From positions 471,161 through 535,160 of the forward strand of contig JAESIW010000122.1 in assembly GCA_016802295.1 (NCBI GenBank): DNA of 64,000 bases. The letters are read 5' to 3'. The notes under the pieces are model-generated. The model did not search any database, was not told where the DNA came from, and worked only from the letters and a program-made list of their open reading frames with translations. The position numbers were made by a program, and so were the translations under genes. The stretch is from Brachionus rotundiformis (Eukaryota; Rotifera; Eurotatoria; Ploima; Brachionidae). The number at the start of each line of letters is the position of its first letter. Position 1 is the first letter of the stretch. Positions 55,088 to 64,000 of this stretch are shown in pieces.

Positions 55088-57471
55088 TAATCTACAATGT
55101 CAATTAGAATTGTTTAAAATTTTCTTTTCGAAATTTATCTATTTTAATTTCCTTAAGTAATCAATTTTTCAGCTTTACCGGTATAAAATTATTTTTCAGA
55201 GCAGTTTAAAAGATAAATAATAGATAGGAGATTTTCATATATTTTAATTATCAATTAAATATTGTGACATGTAATATATATCCATTGGAGGGAAATTAAA
55301 ACCAAAATTTAGATCTTTTAATAATTAAAAAAAATATGTTTATAAGTTTCTTTATTAAATTAAACGATTTTTTGATAAATATTTACCGAATGTGACAAAA
55401 CGTTAACTTATATCTTAATATACAGCTCGTTTAAAGTGACATTTTTACACATAATAAATTTAAGTACGCAAAGACTGAGTTAAAAAAATAATTAAATTTT
55501 AACTTTTTGGTACTCGGTACGGCAAATTGGTTGTTCCTAAAAGCGAATCGTGACTATTAAAAAGCTTAATTGAAAAAATTACTCATTTTAAGCTTATTAA
55601 TAGACAAAATTAAAAATAATCTTTTCTTAAAATTTCTAATAGATAAAAACTATGATGCTTCAAGTACATCTTAGTTTATAGGCTTAATCTTCTGGCAGAC
55701 AAAAACAAATTATAATTTAATGAATAAGAAATTTAATCTTTTATTATGATAAAGCAAAAAGATTTAAGATGATAAAAAAATTTAATTCTATCTTTAAAGT
55801 CTTAAATTATTGCTTCGGCAAAAATTCGACTCTACTATTTATATAACAAGGTCTAAAAGTACTTTGCCCTAATCTCTAATTAAAAATAAAGCTGTTTTTA
55901 TAATTTTTATTTTTTATATTCAAAATAAAACTAATAAAATAGATTACTAATTTTTAAATTTGTCAACAATAAAATTTTATGACTTGATCAAAATTATTCC
56001 TAGCGATAAAGCTGGATTGCTAACCAAAAATTATTATCATTCTGAAATTTTAGAGGCTTCATTAAATTAAAGTAGGCTTTTTTCTATATATTTTTCAATG
56101 AATATTCAGCTGTGACATAGTTTGGAAAAACATAAGAATGATATATTTATTTTTAATTGGCATATTTTAAAAAGCATTTTATTTGACATAAAATATCATG
56201 GGGAAAGAGGCAAGTTAAAATTAAAATCCAATCTAGACATTTAAATGAGTTTAATTTAAAGTTGATAAACGCTTTACCTTAGCTCTGAGTAACACGAAAT
56301 ATGATTATAAAGAAATACTCACGTAATTAAAACATATTTTAAAAGATTGGAGCAAGTTTTCTTGATGTTGATTTGGCAAAGGCTTCGGGACTTGGTTATA
56401 AATTATTATAATTGATATATAAGGTTAAAAAATTACAAGATTATGTAACTTAAAGAAATCTGAATACAAAATTAGCTTATTTGAAAGTGCCATGACCAAA
56501 CAATTTGGTAAATATTTGCTCGTATATTAATTAATTTTGCATTCTTTTTTTTTTCTAGTAATTTAATCTTGTTTAAAAATAAATAAAATAAATTTAAATC
56601 GCTTGGTAAATATTATTAAAAATTGGTAAATTATGGCTTTTTGGTTAACTAGTATTTTTAAGTCGTTGGTTTTAATCTATTCTGAGTGTTATGGAATTAA
56701 TTATATGTGGAATAATTGTCAAAAAATGAATTTATTAAGCCAGAAATAAAAATATAATAGAAAAAAAATTTAAATTTATAATAAGTCTATTTTAGTGACA
56801 GTGACTAGTGGCAGATAAAGAAGCGATTTGCTTGATTAAGCTTGACTGAGCAGTTCGGCTTTAATTGAGAGTGTCAGCTAGTGGGACTTTTTTGGCCCCA
56901 ATTGGAAAACCTGCTTCCTTAATCAGTAGGTGTTGTCATATGATTCCACTAAATGACTAATTTGAACATTTTTATTTAATTTTTTTTTATTTATGACGTC
57001 ATTGGTATTTTTAATTTTCAATAAATTAAGTTTTGCCAAAAAAAAATTATTTTTATCCAAAAAATTAAAAGATTTTGTTTGTCATTGTTTGACCATTGAT
57101 AAGATTTGGCACTAATTAAGTTCCTGTCAATTTAGATAATTAACTATGATGTTTCCTTAACAACAACAACAAATACAAAAATGATAATTAGAGTTTTTAA
57201 ATGTAACTCTGGGCTAAAATTTACCTTTTTTTATAAAATTTTTTGTTTAAAATTAAAATTTATAATGCTAATTAGCCATTCACAAGCTAAATTAGATATG
57301 GACAATTTTAAATTAACTTTTTTTCTCTTTTTTTTAAATTACTTTATCTCATTAAAAGAACTCTATGGAGACTGAAATTATTTTTTTTCTCATAAATTTC
57401 CTAATTGAATTTGAATAGTTTAGATTGGCATAATTAACGAGAAATAAAATGACCATTATCATTTGAGTTGG

Positions 57472-60081
57472 ATGATGGACTTGAGCAGAGAGGTGCCAGA
57501 CTTGTCATTTTTGGAAGAGGCCGAAAGGGCCAAGATAATCGCAGTACTTGACAGGGATCAGCAGCTCAGGCGCATCCAAGCCGACAAATATCTGTACATA
57601 AAAATAAAATGATAAAAAAAAGATAATTTTTTTAATTAACTTTATTTGTTTTAAATTTAAGAAAGCTTAAGCAAGAAATTGAGCTTATTGAGTCAAAGAG
57701 CATTGACATACCATCGGACCATGTGCAGACAGCGACAGTCTGCGTCCGATGTAGGCAAGCATTTGGCTACTTTTTCAACAAAGGCGACTTTTGTAAGCAG
57801 TGCGGCTTTAAGGTTTGCCAAAAGTGCCGCGTGAACCAAGTTGGCAGTGGTTTTTTGTTTGCGAATCAAAACGAGGCCAAAATCCTCTGGTTGTGCATTC
57901 TGTGCCATAAATACAAGTACCAGAATTAATTTAAATTTTAAACAAGAGTATTAAAATTTGACCAAAGTCAGTATTTGGTGCAAACCGGAGACTGGATTTA
58001 CAATCCGAGTTTGGACAATGGCAATTTGGAAAATCTGGACCCTAATGGCACAGTCAGAAACAGAGCAGTAGCTAGTGTTTCATCGGCAAACAGCTTTGTC
58101 AAGTCACCACTCAGTGGTTCCCAACTAATAACTTTATCTTTGTGTCCGAGCAAAAAAGAAGGTTATAAGGAGACAAAAATTAAAAAATTAACTTTATTTT
58201 CAATTAATTTATTTATTGTTAATTAGAAATTATCCAAGAAGTAGAATCTGTCAATTTTAAAAAGGCAACTTTGTCCAAGCGGTACTCAAGCATCAAGAAA
58301 GCGCGCTCGCAAAGCTTGGTCACCGATAAAAAGCAATCGACCAATGTAAACGCTTCCAATTCGCTTGAATCGCAGTCGATTGCCAAATCGAGTGTTCAAC
58401 TAGCTTCGGAAACAAGCAGCGAACAGACACAAAAAATGTCTTTACCTAACGGAATGCTGGTCGATGAAAAAAAGACACTCAGGAGGGCGCCCATGGCCGA
58501 TGGAGACGACTTGGACTCGATTACCTCTTCGGAATTTGACACCAATAGCATTTTGGTCAACGACGCTACTCGTTTGGTCAAACAGCAAAACCTGAATGAC
58601 AAGTCTCATGAGATTTTGAAATTTGCCAAAAAAAATGACTCTTCCTCCAACCATTCTAGTCTTTTGGACCTGGCTAATCGAAGCAATAAAATTACCATTG
58701 ATCCGCGTACTCTAACCCAGCGCGACAAGTCTCACACTTCGTTGTCAGCTTTTAGGGGCACAGTTGACCAAGATTATGAAATGAATCAAATGGATGTAAG
58801 TTAATTGGGTTTTTTTTATCCTCAAAGCCTCAAAGGTGCCAAATAAATGTTTATATTTATTTTATTTTTTGTTCTAAAGTTATTCTAAAATTAGATAGTA
58901 AATTTTTAGCTAAATTAAGCATATTTGGTAAAAAAGTTGGTTCATTTTATATTTTAAAGATATTTAAAAACTTGTCCAACTATCTGAAAATAAGATTTTT
59001 GTTTTTTTTGACAATTAATTTGGGAATTCCGCTACCATATCCGTAGTCAAGGAAAAACCAGTCTTTAATAAATAAAAATTATTAATTTTATTTTTAATAA
59101 GAGAGCATTGGAGAGCATATGACCAAAGTCTAAGGCTTTCAATTTAAAAACTTTGTCTTATTTTTTAATAAATAATAAATGTGTATTAAATAAATAATTA
59201 ATTAATTAATTATTAAAAAAATTATTTAAGCAACTGTTCGAGAATTTTAAAAATTCGAAAAACGCCAAGCACCAAGAAACAACAAAGGCCAAGTTCGCGT
59301 ACAAAAGGGACTTGAGCAAAGAAAATGTGATACACAGTGTACCGGCGAGTCCGATGCCGGCAGCAAGCCGATACCGCGAGTCGGCCATTGACCCTGTGGA
59401 CGAGTACTTGCAGCTGCAGTTGCAACAACATGAGTTCACAGAGGCCAAACCGAATGGCAAAGTGGCCAAATCGAGTCACATGTCCTTGATGCGCAAGCCA
59501 AAGAATCCATTTTCTAATTTTGAAAGAACGGTATTCTATTATGGAAAAAAAGTGACCATATTTTTTATCTAAATTTATTTCAGATATCAATCAAGAGCAT
59601 AAATGATCACTTTACTCATGATCCAAGCATACAGATAAGTGGTAGGATATGTGTCAAGCTATCTTATGAGAAAAAATCCTCTAATCTTAGCGTAAACATT
59701 CACTCTTGTGACAATTTGGCACTTATTAAGAAAGACTGTCCCAATGCCTATGTAAAAGTGTATCTAAAGAGCAATGATAACGAAAAAGATAAAAATATGA
59801 AGCGTAAAACTCCCGTGATTAAAAATAATCGTAGTCCAATTTTTGATGAGACCTTAAGAGTAATTACTAATTATCTATTGTAAACAAAATTGATTATTTA
59901 TTTCTAATTTAAGTACACTATTTCGTCAAGTGAGCTTGGTAGTAATTGTTTGGAGATAAGTGTGTGGCACAAGGACAAATTTGGCAGAAACAAGTTCCTC
60001 GGTGAAGTTATAATCAATCTTAGTGCTGATATTAGTGAGCGTGCTTCCAATCAGTGGTATGACTTGGCAAAGAGTGTGTAG
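57472..60081 (+). CDS. SYTL: Synaptotagmin-like protein (Slp/bitesize type), one C2
   Basis: Seven exons (57472-57593, 57662-57916, 57968-58161, 58227-58795, 59231-59530, 59584-59859, 59914-60081) join to 627 residues. The N-terminus is a Slp homology/Rab27-binding domain: LSFLEEAERAKIIAVLDRDQ, then a zinc finger CVRCRQAF...CKQCGFKVCQKC...CILC, then TGDWIYN. A long Ser/Lys-rich middle follows. The C-terminus is a C2 domain: RICVKLSYEKKSSNLSVNIH, NAYVKVYL, KRKTPVIKNNRSPIFDETLR, and ISVWHKDKFGRNKFLGEVII, the last typical of Slp C2A. The Asp cluster of calcium-binding C2 loops is incomplete (KKDCPNAY), so binding is probably Ca2+-independent. The family links Rab27-marked vesicles to the plasma membrane. 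A second C2 (C2B) is absent; the gene stops soon after C2A. Confidence 0.9.
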
Positions 60082-62140
60082 AATTTATTAAAATGTAGTT
60101 ATAATGTAAATTTTTTTCAATAGTTATCATTATTATAGAATTAATGCTTTATGATATTGAATAGTTTAATTTAAAAAGCGGAAGTTAATTTTTTTAATCA
60201 AATAATTTTTATAAATTTTTTTTCTTATTTTAAATATTTGTTTTAATTTAATTTTTAATAAACATGATTTAAACTGTTATTATTGATTAATTAAATATCA
60301 CTATTTTTTCTTTATCTGCATGTTTGTTAGAAAAAATGTGTCACTTGGTTTAAAATGGCAGCTTTTACCAGCACCAAGCTATACTGGAGTCCAGCACTCT
60401 GACATAATTTATTATATTTATCTTTCTTAGACAGTTTTGAATTTTAAGTGACAAAAAAAGCCAAATAATTATTTTTGGGTAACTGTTTATTCGGAATCTG
60501 TCAATATTAGAAAATTAAGTCCTTTTATAATAATAAAGACCAACTGCCGAAAAGTACATGCATAAGAAAATAAGATATAGAGACTATTTCAATTCAGTCT
60601 CTAAGACTAAAAACAAAAAAGAAAATTCTGAGTTTAATTTAAGAATGTGTGGTAATAGAATCGAATGCCTAAAGGATATAAAGCTTCTAGGTATTAAATT
60701 TGATTCTAAACTAGACTTTACTTCAATGATAGAAGAAGTTAACGAACGTTAAGAACGTTGCAACTCAAGGCTAAATATTAAAAAAATCTGGTCAAATAAA
60801 AAATGGGGCTTCAACTTTAACGGTTTAGGAAACCTTTACAAGTCTTTGATTGGGTCAATTCTAGATTATTCTTTTCCATGTCTTAACTCTCTTTCAGAAA
60901 CAAATATCAAAAAAATAGAATTAATGCTAAAACTAAAATATGATACTCCCTCCAACATTTTGCATCATGAGGCATTTAATAAACTTAAACTACTAACAGT
61001 CTCAAATCGACTTTTTTGGTTGAGTGAGAGATACATAATGTTCCATTGGTTATCAGACTAGTGGAAGAATATAAATCCGATTTCGAATTACCGAATACCC
61101 GACTCCATTGTGTAATTGCTACCTAACTATCTCTTCTTTTTCACTTGAACCCACTAATACTTGTTCATCAATAACCTGTCTATTCTTTCTTCAATAAATC
61201 TTTTTTAATCTCTATTTTGTTTATGTTATATTTTATTATATTGTTTTTTATTGATTATTAAAATTAAATAAAATTAAATTTTTAAGGTTCAAGGTTAATC
61301 AAATATATTTTAAGGAGCAGTCAAAATCGTGATAGAACCAACATCAAAATCAGTAAATGGTGAAAAACTTTTTTAATTTCGACTGAAGGCTTATACATGA
61401 TCTTTTTTGATCAAGAGATCAATGTTGAAATTTACAACATTTAAGCATTCAATTTTTAATAACATTAATCTAATTTTCTCAGACTTTGTAAAAAAAAATT
61501 CAAAAAATTTAATTCAAATATTTCAATGTTTTATTTTCTTAAATAATTATATAAACAATTAATTTTTTTAATTTTTAAAATTTATTTTATTTAAATAAAT
61601 GGAGTGTTAATCGGTCTTTATGACATAGGCACTAGCCTGTTGATTAAGTCTGAACTAACTCGTTTTTTCCTGCCAACAGGTAACTATTGAATCAGAATTC
61701 TTTTTCTTTCTAGAGTAATATTTATTTATTGCTATCTCTTTAAATTTTAAAACAAAAAAACTAAACTCTTTAATCAATAAAATTATAGAAATATGATCAT
61801 GTAATTTTTTGAATTTATTTATTTTCAAGTATAATTGTTTCATTTTGGTAAATTTGTTGTCTATAATTAAAAAATAAATATATTTTAAATACAATCGACA
61901 CTGTTTATCAATTTTGTAATTGATAGCTAAAAATAGTTCTAACTTGAGTATTTTTGTTATTAAATTAAATAAAATTAAAGACTGCTGATACTTTAAAGAT
62001 TGAGTATCATAACATCAAAAATATTATTTATTGTTATGCCTTTTATTTATTAGATAAACATTGACTAAATATTTTATTAAATAAAAACTAAAATTAGTCT
62101 AGTTTATGGTTAATAATCTCATTAAACACTTGGCAAATAA
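60082..62140. other. Intergenic region with RT relic
   Basis: This stretch lies between the synaptotagmin-like gene (+) and the desaturase 3' end (-). It contains the degenerate RT copy at about 60,550-61,200 and AT-rich DNA. A 20-mer GGCACTAGCCTGTTGATTAA at 61,628-61,647 also occurs at 16,997-17,016. Confidence 0.55.
60550..61200 (+). mobile_element. Degenerate non-LTR RT fragment
   Basis: The plus strand encodes IKLLGIKFDSKLDF, an in-frame stop, then RCNSRLNIKKIW, LYKSLIGSILDYSFPC and LKYDTPSNILHHEAF. These align with the open frame at 27,060-27,671. Relative to that copy it has a stop, a ~30-bp deletion after NIKKI, and shifts near the end. It is a dead 5'-truncated copy of the same family. 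It even ends in the same ACTCCATTGTGTAATTGCTA block. Confidence 0.8.
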
Positions 62141-63788
62141 TTACATATTGTACGCATCATACCACATCTCACCGGATTCTTTGAGACACCTGTCAAACAA
62201 TAGGACATAATAAAGTCATTAAGAAAATTAATTGATCTCACTTATAGATGTCATAGGTCGCCTGGCTCATAGTCTTGCACTGGTACTCAATGTTGTGTTT
62301 TTTACAAAGCTCTTTGACTTCTGGTGCAATTAGATGGTAGTTATGTCTTGGCATTGTTGGAAATAGACTTAAATTAGAGCTTTGTAAAGCAATCTAAACA
62401 GGTGCCTTAAACTTACTGATGTTCAATTTGGAAATTTAAATGACCAGAGACCCAGTCGTTGAATGTTGACTGCTCAACATTGCATGTCGAGATCAGCTGG
62501 GCTCTAAACCAGCTCAAGTCTTTGTCATAGTCGATAGTCATGGGCAGATGGCTCATCTGCGTCGACCACACGAACCAGAAGCTCTCAAAAAAGCGCACCA
62601 AAAAGTACAGCTTCACTGTGCCTAGCAGGCCTAGTGATGGCACAAACATGGCATACCATCTTATCAAATAAATTGATATCCACATTATCTCCTTTGAAAA
62701 AAAGGAAAAAAAATCTTCTTTCAAGATTATTTCAAAATCTTTAATTAAATTACATGTAATTTTCTTTTTTTGACCAAAAAATAAACTGTTTCTATGACAA
62801 AATAAATTGGTATTAGCAGTGGTGGCAAAGTGAAAAAGAAATAAAATTGTTGTAAATTGTATGGCAATTTTCCGATTTTTTTTTTGCCAAACTCAATAGG
62901 CACTACCTTGCCAATTAGATACAAAAGGCCAAATCGTATGTCTGGATCGCGTTTTATTGTGTTCGGTTTGGCATGGTGCTGGTAATGGCGATAGTTCCAC
63001 CAGTCGGCCGAAAATCCCATTATGCCACCAATGATTATATTCTGCACAAAATGGTTCATTTTGTTTGACTTGAATACAGACAAATGGCCAAAGTCATGCT
63101 GCAGCCATCCAGCCTGTGCCTTAGAGTAAAAATTTACCACAACCACTCTTCAAAGACAAAAATTTGCCTTACTTGAACAATTACCAAACATGCCACGGCA
63201 AGAGAATAAGTCAGCCAGTTGCCATAGCCACTTTTGTGTATCAGATAAGCAGCGACCAAGTCAAGAATAATTAACTGCAGAAAGTGCAGCATGAAAAAGG
63301 TCATGTTTGCTTTGAAAAGACCTTTTTTCTCGGCCAAAGCCTTCAAATTTTGGAAGTCATTGTGAAGCTCGGCCTTTAGTTGCATTTTAATTTAAAATTA
63401 AAAGCTACAGGCCTTAATTTACCTTTGTGTCCTCATTCGGATTGACATCTGACCCTGGCACCACTCTACCAATCAGAATAGGACCCAAGTACTTGCGGAC
63501 CTTCTTCATATCAGTGTGAAAGCATGTAAAAGCGTCCTAACAGGTACATATTTAGCCATTTAGAAAAAGAAAAGAATTTTTAAAACCAACAGTGGCATCT
63601 TGGCCAGCATGGTTGAGCATAAGTCTTTCCCCGCCCGGATGCTTTCGGCTAAACCGAGAGACATCATACACCATGTTGTCAATCACTACCCACTTGTTCT
63701 GTCTGATCTCTTCCCATTTCAGCACTTTCACCTCCTGGTCACTTGAATGCACCGGGTCATTTCGATCTAACTTTCCTCCTTTGCCCAT
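62141..63788 (-). CDS. FADS2: Front-end fatty-acid desaturase with cytochrome b5 domain
   Basis: Seven exons (63591-63788, 63423-63536, 63173-63373, 62754-63119, 62417-62691, 62242-62367, 62141-62189) join in phase to 442 residues, the usual FADS length. The N-terminal cytochrome b5 domain has the haem motif HPGG (50-53) and the second haem ligand H60 (NHAGQDAT). The desaturase domain has the three di-iron histidine boxes HDFGH (179-183), HYQHH (216-220) and QIEHH (381-385). The Q in the third box is diagnostic of front-end (delta-5/6/8) enzymes. Membrane spans lie near 123-170 and 265-330. The closing motif is HLFPTMPRHN. It introduces double bonds near the carboxyl end of polyunsaturated acyl-CoA in the ER. 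Regioselectivity (delta-5 versus delta-6) is not evident. Confidence 0.97.
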
Positions 63789-64000
63789 CTTTTTCCCAAA
63801 TAGTGAATTGTATTCTAAATTAATTAAAAAATAAGTTTTTTTTTTTACTTTTTTTATGAGAAAATATAAATTTTTATTATGATCGTACGATCGATAATTT
63901 AAATAAAGCTTATAAATTATGCAAACCTTGTGGAAGGGAGACTCAGCAAAAAAAGAGAGAAGATAATGATGCTAAAAAAAGAATCAAGATATGGTAAAAC
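63789..64000. other. Upstream flank of the desaturase gene
   Basis: This 212-bp edge region probably holds the desaturase 5' UTR and part of its promoter. ATGATCGTACGATCGAT near 63,880-63,896 contains an internal palindrome (GATCGTACGATC). No coding signal was seen before the window ends. Confidence 0.4.

Larger units (their letters stand above)
53900..57471. other. Repeat-rich intergenic region with assembly gap
   Basis: This 3.5-kb region contains a ~60-bp scrap of the RTE-like 3' end at about 54,055-54,115, two direct repeats flanking the N gap, and otherwise AT-rich DNA to the start of the synaptotagmin-like gene. A 64-codon open frame at 57,181-57,375 is low-complexity and not convincing. 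Confidence 0.55.

Noticed and set aside
63120..63172. Extra short desaturase exon (VVVVNFYSK) before AQAGWLQHDFGH
   Set aside because: It cannot be joined in phase to the previous exon, whereas the CTAAG acceptor right before GCACAG gives the conserved sequence directly.
1..64000. CRISPR arrays, bacterial operons or prophage
   Set aside because: No regularly spaced repeats were seen. The short GT-AG introns and animal gene families show nuclear eukaryotic DNA.

Overview
The window is strongly AT-rich nuclear DNA of an invertebrate animal. Evidence: many very short spliceosomal introns (about 36-75 nt, GT...AG), animal-specific gene families (Zic, an oestrogen-receptor-type nuclear receptor, DEG/ENaC channel, NHERF, anoctamin, cyclin E), dispersed transposon remnants and one run of Ns. 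An NR3A-type receptor together with Zic, front-end desaturase and DEG/ENaC genes points to a lophotrochozoan/gnathiferan. The compact AT-rich gene style would fit a monogonont rotifer, but that is a guess. No operons, CRISPR arrays or convincing tRNA/rRNA genes were seen.

Layout. 1-9,106: 5' end of an unidentified minus gene, a BolA protein (+), a coiled-coil protein (-), a 16-exon anoctamin (-) with an inverted stray copy of one of its exon-intron-exon segments, and an SH3BGR/glutaredoxin-fold protein (-). 9,107-19,679: ASAP-type ArfGAP (+) and Zic (-). 19,680-32,050: a long, repeat-rich region with two inverted copies of a ~1.1 kb element, a Tc1/mariner relic and two non-LTR reverse-transcriptase relics. 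A SUEL-lectin membrane protein spans part of it; its signal-peptide exon lies 2.5 kb from the rest of the gene, across transposon debris. 32,052-38,684: oestrogen-receptor-like nuclear receptor (-). 39,886-43,256: cyclin E (+) and TMEM222 (-). 44,374-48,920: two tandem NHERF-like PDZ genes (+). 49,196-53,899: D-amino-acid oxidase (-), ferritin (-), an intronless DEG/ENaC channel (+) and an intronless SnoaL/NTF2-like protein (+). 53,900-57,471: repeat-rich, with the assembly gap. 57,472-60,081: synaptotagmin-like protein (+). 60,550-61,200: another RT relic. 62,141-63,788: cytochrome-b5-fused front-end fatty-acid desaturase (-).

Most gene models were stitched by hand from in-frame exons. Each listed exon set keeps phase at every junction and gives a protein of plausible length, but no transcript evidence was available. 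The genes are mostly unrelated housekeeping and developmental loci. The main functional clusters are the two adjacent PDZ genes and the ferritin/oxidase pair. No clearly new multi-gene system was found. The most unusual items are the inverted anoctamin exon copy, the inverted repeat carrying a TnpB/Fanzor-like motif, the AT-hook in cyclin E, the ferritin with a degraded ferroxidase site, the SUEL-TM-PPxY protein and the bacterial-looking SnoaL gene.
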